A DNA stretch of 50,928 bases from Candidatus Eiseniibacteriota bacterium (GTDB lineage Bacteria > Eisenbacteria > RBG-16-71-46 > CAIMUX01), in assembly GCA_029569475.1 (NCBI GenBank), contig JAKQSZ010000016.1, positions 1-50,928 of the forward strand, read 5' to 3'. Shown here one piece after another: positions 17,408 through 26,010 of this stretch (position 1 is its first letter; each line of letters opens with the position of its first letter). A program made the position numbers and the translations under genes. The notes below the pieces were generated by a model. That model made no database searches. It worked only from the letters and a program-made list of their open reading frames with translations, and was not told the DNA's origin.

Positions 17408-17874
17408 CCGCCACCACCGGCAGTCCGCTCCCACGAACGAACGGCTTCGCGGCTCGTCGCTACGATCCCGCGAGGCGGGCGGCTCGTCGCTACGTTCCCG
17501 CGAGACGGGCGGCTCGTCGCTACGTCCCCGCGAGGCGGGCGGATCGTCGCTACGTTCCCGCGAGACGGGCGTGGTCGCGCCTCCTTGATCGATTCCCGTG
17601 CCGCGAGCGCGGCGGGAGCCCCATCGGGGACCGAGCCATCTCCCTTTCTTGAGGGCCCCGCCTGCACGCCAGCCTGCTCCCGCCCATCGAGGCTCAGATA
17701 TCCCTGTTCTCTCGCGAATCGACGGTTCCCGCCACCCTTCCTGGAGCGTATCCTTAACGTGCGCCGAAAGGCGGGGATGGATGTCGCGCCCGGCGTATGG
17801 AGTTCAGGGCGGTGCCAGGCCGCGGCATCCCTGCGGCCCGGCCGTTGCTCCGTGTGGCGGAGCAGGAGGGCAGC
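17408..17874. other. Intergenic region with tandem repeats, no gene seen
   Basis: A 467-bp gap containing the 30-bp repeats at 17451-17580. Around 17748, TATCCT could serve as a -10 for the next gene, but no matching -35 is present. Nothing else is recognisable. Confidence 0.6.
17451..17580. repeat. Four-plus tandem copies of an exact 30-bp unit
   Basis: Units at 17461, 17491, 17521 and 17551 read TACGTTCCCGCGAGACGGGC plus GGCTCGTCGC with few changes, preceded by a partial copy at 17451. CCCGCGAG(A/G)CGGG inside each unit is nearly self-complementary and could form small hairpins. The 30-bp period keeps every frame open, which explains spurious Arg-rich open frames here. Confidence 0.92.
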
Positions 17875-20202
17875 ATGCGACGAAGCCTTCTCGTTGCCTT
17901 TGCATGGTTCCCGCGTACTCTCGTTTCCATCGCAGTGTCTTCATGCGCCATCGCGTGCCTGCCGTCCGTACCCAACGCCGGTTGCGCAACCTACGGCGAC
18001 TATCTCCACATGCTCGGAGGCTGCGAGCCCGTGGGGTACGCGCGGGGCATGGTCTACCAGGCTCCGTATCTGTATCTCGCCGACTACGAGCGCGCGCTGC
18101 GCGTCGTGGACGCCGCTGATCCCGCCCGGCTGACCGTGGTGGGGTCTCTTGTGCTGCCCGCCGTACCCATGGGCCTGGACGTTTCGGGGACGGTGGGTTG
18201 TGTTGCGCTGTACTCGCGCGTCCTGCAGATGATCGACGTCTCCAATCCCGAGGCCCCTGTCCCGCTCGGCTCGGCTGAGGTCCCCAGCGGACCCAGGGAC
18301 GTCGCGATGGCCGGAGGCTACGCCTACGTCCCGGCCACGCAGTACCCGGGAGAGGAGGGGCTCTACGTCTTCGACATCCACGATCCAGCCGCGCCCCGGC
18401 TGGTGAACCGGGTGGAAGCGGGCGAACTGCCGCGCAAGGTGATCATCGACGGCGGCGAGGCCTACGTGCTGGCCGTGGACAGGCTGATCATCTTCGACAT
18501 CTCCGATCCCGAGGCGCCCTCCTGGATCGGATCAGTGACGATCCCGGGCCAGCCCGCCGAACTCGTCTGCCGGGGGAGCTACGTCTACGTCGTGTGCCGG
18601 ATGTCCGACGAAGCTGGCTCGGACTTCCGCCCCGCGGTGACGCAACAACGCCGCCTTGCCGGGGCTGAAGGACGCTCCCGGCGCTCGTGGGGAAATGGTT
18701 TCTATGTCATCGACCGTTCCGATCTGAGCAACCCGACGCTCATCGGCAGCTTTGCGCCGGAAGAGTGGGCCCCGTTCCTGGGAATCGGCCTCTGGGGCGA
18801 CTACGCCATCGTTTCGCGCGACGCCGCTCTGATGCTGATGAACATCACCGAACCGACAGCGCCGCGGCTGGAACTGGAGATCGGCGTGCAGCGATTCGCG
18901 GAGGAGTTCGAGGTCGTCGACGATGTGCTCTTCGCCTGGGGAGACCGGTTGATGAGCTATCTCCTGCGGGAGCCGTTCAGCCCGGAACCGGTCGCCGTCG
19001 TCCAGGGGACCGAGGACTGCGGCGTCATGACCGTCAGGGGCAGTAACGCCTTCGCTGCTGAGAGCTGGGGCCGGAACTTCCATTCGATCGACCTCACCGT
19101 TCCCGAGGAGCCGGTCGTGTCGACCATCCAGCTCCCCTTCGAGTCTGTCGTGTCGCTGGCGGCCACCGAAGCGAAGGACAAAGCCGCCTACGTGTATGCC
19201 TCAGGCAGCGGCAATCCGGACACCACTGCCATCATCGAGGTCTCCGACCCACGGGATCCTCGGGTGGTTGGAGTCATGCACTTCGCCCACCGCCCGTCGG
19301 ACCTCAAGATCGAAGGCGCGCGTCTCTACGCCATCGAGGGAGCGGCCGGCGTCCGGATCTTCGACATCGCCGATCCCCTGCATCCGCTGCTCCTGAACAC
19401 CATCCCCTTCACCTATACGCCCCAGGAACTGGCGTTGCGCGGGACGACGCTCTACGTGGGCCAGCGGATCGAGTGGCAGGACCACCTTTACATCTACGAC
19501 GTCGCGGACCCGATCCACCCCGTCCAACTCGGAACCAGCACCATCCCGCTGACGCCCTATGCGTTCGAGATCGACGGGGATCTCCTCTACGTGGCCGACG
19601 GGGAGCACGGCGTGCGGATCCTGGACGTGAGCGATCCGGCGTCGGTGTCGCTGGTGAGCGAGATCGCCGCCATCGGTCGGGCCCACGACATCTGCCGCCA
19701 AGGATCGTTTCTGTACGTCACCGACTTCCGCACCTGGGGAGGGATGCACGTCATCGACGTCTCCGATCCAGCCCGCCCGTCGATGATCGGGCGTTTTCAC
19801 GCCGACAGCCCGTACCAGGTGGAGTGCCTCTCCGGCCATCTGTTCGTCAGCAGCTTCCGGGCTCCGGCGGTGGTCGCGCCCCTCGAATGCTCCGCGAGCG
19901 GACTCAGGACCGCGGCCGCCGCGCCCGGGGCGGCTCTGCTTTCGATATCGCCGAACCCCGCCGCGGGGCCTCTCGAGATCAGGATGGATCTGCCGCGAAC
20001 CACACCTCTATCGCTCACCCTGCACGACGCCGCCGGCCGGCTCGTCCGGGTCCTGGATCAGGGAATGGCGCGGAGCGGCGTCTATGTCCGTCACTGGGAC
20101 GGCCTCGACGGCCAGGGGAGACAAACGGCAGCCGGGGTCTACTTCGTGCGCCTGCAGAGCGGCTCGATGGTGCAGGCGCGAACGCTGGTTCGAACACGCT
20201 GA
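17875..20202 (+). CDS. Secreted LVIVD-repeat beta-propeller protein with C-terminal FlgD-Ig-like module
   Basis: A 775-residue exported protein. The signal peptide is about residues 1-30 with a Cys near the cleavage region (SSCAIAC), so lipidation is conceivable. Residues 45-675 are about a dozen LVIVD-type repeats, recognised by YVADYxxGLxVVDVSDPxxP-like segments such as LQMIDVSNPEAPVPLGS, LIIFDISDPEAPSWIGS and VRILDVSDPASVSLVS. These form propellers found in many bacterial surface proteins. One low-complexity insert (about 244-270) interrupts a repeat. The final 85 residues are the sorting module (ISPNPAAGPLEI, HWDGLDGQGR, GVYFVRL, final Arg). The start is ATG 17875 with AGGAGGG 4 bases upstream. 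Function is probably adhesion or protein binding; no catalytic motif was seen. Confidence 0.88.
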   Translation: MRRSLLVAFAWFPRTLVSIAVSSCAIACLPSVPNAGCATYGDYLHMLGGCEPVGYARGMVYQAPYLYLADYERALRVVDAADPARLTVVGSLVLPAVPMGLDVSGTVGCVALYSRVLQMIDVSNPEAPVPLGSAEVPSGPRDVAMAGGYAYVPATQYPGEEGLYVFDIHDPAAPRLVNRVEAGELPRKVIIDGGEAYVLAVDRLIIFDISDPEAPSWIGSVTIPGQPAELVCRGSYVYVVCRMSDEAGSDFRPAVTQQRRLAGAEGRSRRSWGNGFYVIDRSDLSNPTLIGSFAPEEWAPFLGIGLWGDYAIVSRDAALMLMNITEPTAPRLELEIGVQRFAEEFEVVDDVLFAWGDRLMSYLLREPFSPEPVAVVQGTEDCGVMTVRGSNAFAAESWGRNFHSIDLTVPEEPVVSTIQLPFESVVSLAATEAKDKAAYVYASGSGNPDTTAIIEVSDPRDPRVVGVMHFAHRPSDLKIEGARLYAIEGAAGVRIFDIADPLHPLLLNTIPFTYTPQELALRGTTLYVGQRIEWQDHLYIYDVADPIHPVQLGTSTIPLTPYAFEIDGDLLYVADGEHGVRILDVSDPASVSLVSEIAAIGRAHDICRQGSFLYVTDFRTWGGMHVIDVSDPARPSMIGRFHADSPYQVECLSGHLFVSSFRAPAVVAPLECSASGLRTAAAAPGAALLSISPNPAAGPLEIRMDLPRTTPLSLTLHDAAGRLVRVLDQGMARSGVYVRHWDGLDGQGRQTAAGVYFVRLQSGSMVQARTLVRTR

Positions 20203-20300
20203 GCGAGCGGGCGGAGCGGCGGGCAGGTCCCCGTCGCCCCGTATCCTGGCATGACCGCGCCGGCCCGCATGACGACGGTTCCGTCCCCCGGAGGCACAAC

Positions 20301-21278
20301 ATGAAGATCCGATCCTCGATCACTGCGGCCAGTCTTGCCGTTCCGGCCATCCTCGGCGTGCTCGCCATCCTCGGCGTGCTGGCCATCGTGGCGGAGCCGG
20401 CACAAGCCGGCCCGAACGCCGGAGGCGTCATCTTCGCGCACGACGCGAACATTCAGTACTGTATCGACACATCGACCTGGTGCGGCTGCGGGGTTCTGCC
20501 GCAGAGCTGCCAGGACGCGGACACCAACCTGGAGGGAAGCGACGACCGGTACATCAAAGTGTGGAAGATGTACGCGGCCTTTCCGGAGGAGTCTTCACCG
20601 AGGCTGAAGGGAATGACCTGGGGTATCCGGTACAACACGCCGAATGTCACCATCGTGGCTTGTGGCAACTGTTGCGGTGATCCCGACCAAGGGGCCATGG
20701 AGATCCCGGGCTCGGGGTGGCCGGGACCGGACACCGGGACGGCCATGGTGTTCCAGTTCACGCAGACGAGCCGGCTCGTGGAGTGCTACTGGTTCGCCGG
20801 CTATCGATACGGAGAGCCGTCCCTGTTCCAGCTCCGAGACAACCCGGATCCTGTGTTTGGCGGGCAGTTTGCGGACGACCATATCCCCGCGGGAACCGAT
20901 CCGATCGCCGGATACGGGAGCATGGGGTTCGATATGGACGGCGACACCGAGTGCCCGTGGCCCCCGCCGCCCCCGGTCGGCGCGTGCTGTGTGTGCCAGG
21001 AATGCACCATCACAACCCTGGAGGACTGCGAAAGCGCAGGCGGCATGTTCCTGGGCTACGGCACGGGATGCGACCCGAACCTGTGCTCCGTGAACCCGGA
21101 CGGCGCCTGCTGCGTTGGGGATGTCTGCACGATGCAGCTTACGGAGACGTGCGCCGAGATGGGCGGCACGTTCTACGGGGAGTGTTCCGACTGCGACCCG
21201 ACTCCTTGCCCGGCGCCGAACCCGGTGGAGAATTCAAACTGGGGGCGGATCAAGGCGAAATACCGGCACGGCATGTAG
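20301..21278 (+). CDS. Exported Cys-rich protein with two GACC-type repeats
   Basis: A 325-residue protein of unknown function. A signal peptide (1-36, ending AEPAQA) precedes a domain with Cys pairs at 61/63, 121/124/125 and 162. A Pro stretch at 220-225 follows, then two 36-residue repeats at 227-262 and 268-303 (GACCVCQECT, GACCVGDVCT). Each repeat has Cys at matching positions and ends in CDPxxC, suggesting disulphide-bonded modules. The protein ends NSNWGRIKAKYRHGM, not with the FlgD-like module of its neighbours, so it may use a different export signal. The start is ATG 20301 with GGAGG 6 bases upstream. GACC repeats occur in secreted proteins of several deep-branching phyla; no enzyme activity is implied. 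Confidence 0.8.
   Translation: MKIRSSITAASLAVPAILGVLAILGVLAIVAEPAQAGPNAGGVIFAHDANIQYCIDTSTWCGCGVLPQSCQDADTNLEGSDDRYIKVWKMYAAFPEESSPRLKGMTWGIRYNTPNVTIVACGNCCGDPDQGAMEIPGSGWPGPDTGTAMVFQFTQTSRLVECYWFAGYRYGEPSLFQLRDNPDPVFGGQFADDHIPAGTDPIAGYGSMGFDMDGDTECPWPPPPPVGACCVCQECTITTLEDCESAGGMFLGYGTGCDPNLCSVNPDGACCVGDVCTMQLTETCAEMGGTFYGECSDCDPTPCPAPNPVENSNWGRIKAKYRHGM
20346..20381 (+). repeat. In-frame 18-bp tandem duplication inside a signal peptide
   Basis: GCCATCCTCGGCGTGCTC is followed at once by GCCATCCTCGGCGTGCTG, doubling the hexapeptide AILGVL in the hydrophobic core of the signal sequence. Confidence 0.9.
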
Positions 21279-21470
21279 TCCGCCCACCTTCGGGCCTGTG
21301 GTCGTCGTCCGACGCCGGCGTCTGCCGGGATGCCGGCTTGACGCACCGCCGGCTGCACTGTTTTCGGCAGCACGCAGACCAACACCACGCGGCCATTGAC
21401 CTAGGTGATCGAAGCTGCAGAGACAGCGCTACTGCAGGACCGCGGACCGGCCGTAGCCCTCGATGAGCCG

Positions 21471-21499
21471 TTGGCTCTGGAGTTCCCGGGGACTATAAT
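21471..21499 (+). promoter_or_regulatory. Sigma-70-type promoter for the FG-GAP protein gene
   Basis: TTGGCT (21471-21476) and a perfect TATAAT (21494-21499) are separated by exactly 17 bp. Transcription would begin near 21506, giving a leader of about 35 bases with GGAGGTGAG directly before the ATG at 21541. This is the clearest promoter in the window. Confidence 0.7.
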
Positions 21500-21540
21500 G
21501 ACCCCGTCGCTTCAGGCACCATCTTCGATGGAGGTGAGCC

Positions 21541-23370
21541 ATGGCACGTTGCTCGGGAATCGTTGTGCTCCTCGTCCTCTCGCTCTTCACCGTCTCCTCC
21601 CACCCTTCCTCTGCGATCGCTGCCACATCCGACGTGGCGGGCGTGACGCCTCCCGGCGCGGACAGCCGCGGCACCGGGGTTGGCGATGGTTCCGCCGCCG
21701 CCGAAAGCTACGGCGCTGGAGCCGCCAGGACGGCGGTGGGTGGGGAAGCGCTGCTCGCGGGCGACAGGGCGCTCCCGGAACTGCCGGGATGGCCGGCGGT
21801 CATGGGAATCACGACGAACTACGCTCCAGGCGAAGGACCTGCCACCGTCGACATCGACGGCGATGGGATCATGGAGATCTTCGCCACCTCCACGGACCAT
21901 CGTTTGTACGGTTGGCGGGTCAGCGGCGCCGCGCTTCCCGGGTTCCCCGTGACGCTCAATGGAATGGCGCAGACCTCGCCGGCGATCGGTGATGTGGATG
22001 GCGACGGAGCGCCGGAGATCCTCGTCGCGACGACCGCCAGCTATGCCTACGCCTTCCGGACCGACGGCACGGCCGTGCCGGGATGGCCGAAGCATCTGTC
22101 AGGCAGCATGCTCGGATTCATCTCCTTCGTTCTGCGGGACTTCGATCACGACGGCGTGTTGGAGGCGATCCTCCCGTGCGGCAACTCGCTCTACGTCTGG
22201 AGGGGAGACGGCAGCAACTATCCCGGTTTCCCGGTGAACTTCGCCAGCACCTACGGCCCCTGCGCCACGCCCGCGGTGGGCGACCTCGACGGGGACGGAC
22301 AGCTTGAGATCGTGCTCGAGGGATGGGAGTGGCTGCACGTGTTTCACCAGGACGGGTCCGTCGCGCAGGGTTGGCCCTATCGCCTCTCGTTGAGTTACGA
22401 GGGCTTCTCCTACTCCTCTCCCGTGCTGGTGGACGCTGACGGAGACTCCTATCTGGAGATCGTGGCCGCGTACCACGAATCCGGAGGCGGCAACTGGGCC
22501 GGGAAGGTGGCCGTGTGGCGCCGGGACGGAACCCTCATGCCGGGCTGGCCCTACGTCATGGCGGATTTCGGGTCCTGGTGCTACTCCACGGCGGCGGTGG
22601 CGGATGTCGATGAGGACGGCGCGTTGGAGTTCGCCATGACCTCCCACAACGGCAGGCTTTATCTGTTCAACTTCGACGGCAGCCAGGCGCCGGGATTCCC
22701 GATCCACACTGGATATGTGAATCTGGAGGCCTCCTGCGCCATCGCGGACCTGGATGACGACTCCCACCTGGAGATCTGCTTCGGGTCCAACAACCCGGTG
22801 TACCTGGGCTATGAACGGGATGGGACGGTGGCCCCCGGCTTCCCCACCCCGATGTCCGCGGGGATGGTCGTGAGCGGCTCCTGCGTCGCCGACGTGGATG
22901 GCGACGGTCGGGTGAACATCTGCGCGCACGAAGCGAGCGGCCGCGTCCACTTGTGGGATCTTCCTTCGCCGATCCGCTCGGACCTTCTTCCCTGGGTCAG
23001 GCCTCATCATGACGACCACCACACGAATCTGTTCTCCTCGGTGGATCCCTCCGCGCTGCCCGATCGCTTTTCTTCGGCATTCGGAAGCGAGGGGACCTTG
23101 CGGCTGATCCCGAATCCGAGCCATGGCGACGTGCGGCTGCTCTGGACCGCCGGCCCCGGAGATCTGGAGTGGACCATCCACGACGCTTGCGGAAGGCGCG
23201 TCGGAACGGGAGTTCTCGCGGCGTCGCGATCTACCGGCCTGCATCCCGGAAGCGCCTTCTCCATCGATCTGGACGGCCTGCGGGGCGGGCCGCTGCCGGC
23301 CGGCCGCTACTATGTGCGCGCTCAAGGCAACGGGAGGATTCTCGAGCGGAGCTTCATACTGGTGCGATGA
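21541..23370 (+). CDS. Secreted FG-GAP/VCBS-repeat beta-propeller protein with C-terminal sorting module
   Basis: A 609-residue exported protein. The signal peptide is about 1-30, followed by a 50-residue Gly/Ala-rich linker. Residues 85-480 carry about eight FG-GAP/VCBS repeats, each with a calcium-binding-like acidic loop: DIDGDGIMEI, DVDGDGAPEI, DFDHDGVLEA, DLDGDGQLEI, DADGDSYLEI, DVDEDGALEF, DLDDDSHLEI and DVDGDGRVNI. These form integrin-alpha-like propellers that bind calcium and often mediate adhesion. The end (IPNPSHGDVRL, LPAGRYYVRAQ, final Arg) is a diverged FlgD-Ig-like module. It has a strong ribosome site GGAGGTGAG and a good promoter of its own, so it is probably monocistronic and well expressed. 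Confidence 0.9.
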   Translation: MARCSGIVVLLVLSLFTVSSHPSSAIAATSDVAGVTPPGADSRGTGVGDGSAAAESYGAGAARTAVGGEALLAGDRALPELPGWPAVMGITTNYAPGEGPATVDIDGDGIMEIFATSTDHRLYGWRVSGAALPGFPVTLNGMAQTSPAIGDVDGDGAPEILVATTASYAYAFRTDGTAVPGWPKHLSGSMLGFISFVLRDFDHDGVLEAILPCGNSLYVWRGDGSNYPGFPVNFASTYGPCATPAVGDLDGDGQLEIVLEGWEWLHVFHQDGSVAQGWPYRLSLSYEGFSYSSPVLVDADGDSYLEIVAAYHESGGGNWAGKVAVWRRDGTLMPGWPYVMADFGSWCYSTAAVADVDEDGALEFAMTSHNGRLYLFNFDGSQAPGFPIHTGYVNLEASCAIADLDDDSHLEICFGSNNPVYLGYERDGTVAPGFPTPMSAGMVVSGSCVADVDGDGRVNICAHEASGRVHLWDLPSPIRSDLLPWVRPHHDDHHTNLFSSVDPSALPDRFSSAFGSEGTLRLIPNPSHGDVRLLWTAGPGDLEWTIHDACGRRVGTGVLAASRSTGLHPGSAFSIDLDGLRGGPLPAGRYYVRAQGNGRILERSFILVR

Positions 23371-23528
23371 CCGGGCGGGGGCGGCCGGGACGGAGGCCCG
23401 AGCTCCAAAGGAGTCAGATTCCGGCTGGTGCGATGACCCGGGCGGGGCGGCCAACTCCGGCAGTTGTCGGCGCAAGAGACGCGATGACCGCGGGACGGAG
23501 GCCCGGGCTCCAAGCGAGTCAGATTCCG
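23360..23528. repeat. Direct repeats between convergent genes
   Basis: CTGGTGCGATGACC with the following GGGCGGGG, covering the stop of the FG-GAP gene, recurs at about 23424. A 37-bp block beginning GGGACGGAGGCCCG at 23387 recurs at 23492 with few differences. Nothing else is seen in this 164-bp gap, and no clear terminator. Confidence 0.75.
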
Positions 23529-23534
23529 TCGTGG

Positions 23535-24629
23535 TCACGCAGGTTCACGGCCTGAAGCCTGTCCGATCGCCCGCCGCAGGCAGGCCTCGGTGCCATCGAG
23601 CATCCGTTCCACCGTGAACTCCTCGCGCACCCGCCGCTGTCCCCGTGCGCCCATGACGGCGAGTTGGCTGGCCTGGGCCTCGAGTTCGGTCAGGAGCCGG
23701 GTCCACGCCGGCACGTCGTCGACCGGGACGAGCCACCCCGCTTTCCCCTCGTCCAGGAGCAACCGCACGTCCCCGACCGGAGTCCCCGCCACGGGAACGC
23801 CCGCGGCCATCGCTTCCATGAGCGCGTTCGGCATCCCCTCCTGCGAGGAGGGCAGGACGGCGAGGTCCGCGCCCCCGATCTCGCGCGCCGCCTCCGGGCG
23901 AAAGCCGGCGAAGTGGACGCGGTTCTTGAGGTCAGCACTGGACGCCCGCTCCCGCAGCAGCGTTTCCTGCGAGCCGGAGCCCAGGATGACCAGGCGCCAC
24001 CGGGTTGACGCGGGAAGGGCGGCCACCGCCTCGAGCAGGTCGCCGGCCCGTTTGGTGGCGGTCAGGCGACCCGCATAGACGGCGACAAGATCGGTTGGAC
24101 CCGCGCCCCAGGAAGAGCGCAGGCTCTCGCGCGGCGCCGCGACGGCGGGCTCGACGCCGTTGGGGACCACGTCGATCCGCTCCGGGTGCATCCAGCCATA
24201 GGCGACGTAGCGATCCTTGATCTGCTGCGAGTTGGTCAGGATCCGGTGGGCGAAGCGGCTGGCGAATCGATGGCCCGGGGTGTTGCGCAGGATCGGGAAG
24301 CCGTTGCGGTGCACCACCGCCGCTCCGGCCAGGCGTGCCGCCGGCGCGACCGTGCGGAGGTCCTTGTTCTGGTGCACCACCACGACGTCGGGCCGCCGTC
24401 GCCGGAGAAGGCGCCAGGCGGCGATGATGGTGGCCGGGGCGTAGTCGACCGACACGGGGAGGGTGGAGGTCCTCAGGCCCGCGAGCCGGGCGCGTTCGAT
24501 CAACTCGTTCCCGGCGCGACCTGCCACGGAGACGTCGTGCCCGCGACCGGCCAGGCCGCGCGCCGCGGTGAGCGTCCATCGCTCGCCGCCGCCCCAGTCA
24601 ATCGCCAGGTTGGCAAAGAGGATTCTCAT
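23535..24629 (-). CDS. Family 4 glycosyltransferase (GT-B fold)
   Basis: A 364-residue retaining glycosyltransferase. The N-terminal GT4 domain shows LAIDWGGGERWTLTAARGLAGRGHDV (acceptor side). The C-terminal GT1-type domain shows YAGRLTATKRAGDLLEAV, LVILGSGSQ and the E-x7-E donor motif EGMPNALMEA. The length is normal for the family and there are no inserts. Its ATG lies 13 bases after the stop of the other GT4 gene, so it is the last gene of the phosphoesterase/GT4/GT4 operon. Sugar donor and acceptor cannot be told from sequence; glycan or glycolipid assembly at the inner membrane is likely. Confidence 0.9.
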   Translation of the reverse strand: MRILFANLAIDWGGGERWTLTAARGLAGRGHDVSVAGRAGNELIERARLAGLRTSTLPVSVDYAPATIIAAWRLLRRRRPDVVVVHQNKDLRTVAPAARLAGAAVVHRNGFPILRNTPGHRFASRFAHRILTNSQQIKDRYVAYGWMHPERIDVVPNGVEPAVAAPRESLRSSWGAGPTDLVAVYAGRLTATKRAGDLLEAVAALPASTRWRLVILGSGSQETLLRERASSADLKNRVHFAGFRPEAAREIGGADLAVLPSSQEGMPNALMEAMAAGVPVAGTPVGDVRLLLDEGKAGWLVPVDDVPAWTRLLTELEAQASQLAVMGARGQRRVREEFTVERMLDGTEACLRRAIGQASGREPA

Positions 24630-24642
24630 GCTCGTGACATCA

Positions 24643-26010
24643 TCACATCATCCCGTGCAGGACTTCCTCCAGGCGTTCGGCCATGGCCTCCCAGGTGAGA
24701 CGTTCTCGGACCAGGGCCAGTCCCCGCGCTCCGATCTCCCGCCGCAGTCCCGGGTCGGCGCAAGCCTGAAGGATCCGGTGCGCGAAGCCTTCGAAGTCGT
24801 CGACCTCCGCGAGGAACGCGTGCTCTCCGTCGCGCGCCACCTCGTCAATGCCCCCGGCCCGCGTCGCAACGACCGGCACGCCACGGCCCATGGCCTCGAG
24901 GATCGCGTTGGAGATGCCCTCGTTGCGCGAGGAAAGGACGAAGAGATCCGCGGCGGCGAGCCAGTCATCGGTGTCGGCCCGCAGGCCTTCGAGGCGGACG
25001 ATACCCTGCAGGCCGTGTTCGGCGATACGGGCTTCCAGGTGGGGGCGCTCCGCGCCCTCGCCGAGGATCCGGACGGCGAGCGGATCCCGGGAAGCAGGTG
25101 GCTGGGAAGCTTGTGATTCGGGAGGCTGTGGCTCGCGTGACTGTGGAGCGTCGGACGATGCGTTCTCCAGCCGTCGGGCCGAATCGATCAGCCAGTCCCA
25201 TCGCTTCTCTGCCGCCAGCCTCCCCGCGCCGACGATGAGGAGTTCCTCCGGGGCCACCGCGAGACGTTGCCGGATCCGGATCCGTTCCTCGGCCGCTACC
25301 GGGCCAGGCGCGTCGACGCCGTTGTAGACCACATGGATCGGCGTCCGGGCGAACCACGGTGTGCGCAGGAGCACGTCACGGATGACGCCCGTGTTGACGA
25401 TGAGGGCCGAGGGGAGGCGCGCATAGCGCACGCGGTCGCGCCAGTGTCCGGCCCGCATCGGACGGATGACGCCCAGACGGAGCAGCAGCGGCCGGGCCGC
25501 CATCCGAGCCGCGAGACCGCCCAGCCAGTAGTCGCGCACCCGGGTGGCCAGGACCACATCGGAGCCGCGCGCCAGGGTTGCCAGGCGAAGGACGCTTCCC
25601 AGATCAGCGTCGTTGCGCAGGGGTAGAGGGAGGATCTCCAACCGGCCGCGATCGGGATGGCCGGACCGTGCGAGATCCGGACCCGGACGGCTGTTGGCGT
25701 CGCGGGTTGATGCCGGAGGGCGGGATGCGTCCTGATCGGGCTTTCGAGCGGCGGGGCGCGTTCGCCGCGATTCGAAGAGCTCGAGGTTGCGCACGGCCAG
25801 ACGGACGGTCCATCCGCGCTCCGCGAGCAGTTCGCAAGCGCGCAGGCACCACTTCTCCGTGCCGCCCCACGAGGTGCTCGAGCAGATCGCGAGCAGCCTC
25901 CCCGGTACCGGAGCTTCCGCCGCTTCCGTGGCCTCGGCGCTTGCCTGACCTGAGCCTGGACCACGTCGCTTCCGCGAGTCCGCACGAGGCCCACGGCCCC
26001 CGGTTCTCAC
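24643..26010 (-). CDS. Family 4 glycosyltransferase with low-complexity inserts
   Basis: A 455-residue GT4 enzyme. The N-terminal domain begins near residue 37 (LLAICSSTSWGGTEKWCLRA) and the donor motif EGISNAILEAMGRGVPVVAT is intact. Two Pro/Ser/Arg-rich inserts, at about 82-116 and 292-317 (QSREPQPPESQASQPPASRD), lie between conserved blocks and look like expanded repeats. The start chosen is GTG at 26008-26010, sharing GTGA with the stop of the phosphoesterase gene; family homology begins soon after. An upstream in-frame ATG at 26115 would overlap that gene by 100 bp. It is translationally coupled to the phosphoesterase and 13 bp from the next GT4 gene. Confidence 0.85.
   Translation of the reverse strand: MRTGGRGPRADSRKRRGPGSGQASAEATEAAEAPVPGRLLAICSSTSWGGTEKWCLRACELLAERGWTVRLAVRNLELFESRRTRPAARKPDQDASRPPASTRDANSRPGPDLARSGHPDRGRLEILPLPLRNDADLGSVLRLATLARGSDVVLATRVRDYWLGGLAARMAARPLLLRLGVIRPMRAGHWRDRVRYARLPSALIVNTGVIRDVLLRTPWFARTPIHVVYNGVDAPGPVAAEERIRIRQRLAVAPEELLIVGAGRLAAEKRWDWLIDSARRLENASSDAPQSREPQPPESQASQPPASRDPLAVRILGEGAERPHLEARIAEHGLQGIVRLEGLRADTDDWLAAADLFVLSSRNEGISNAILEAMGRGVPVVATRAGGIDEVARDGEHAFLAEVDDFEGFAHRILQACADPGLRREIGARGLALVRERLTWEAMAERLEEVLHGMM

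Noticed and set aside
20180..20202. GGTTCGAA sequence suggesting a tRNA T-loop
   Set aside because: It is the last codons of the LVIVD protein (LVRTR) and no cloverleaf can be drawn around it.
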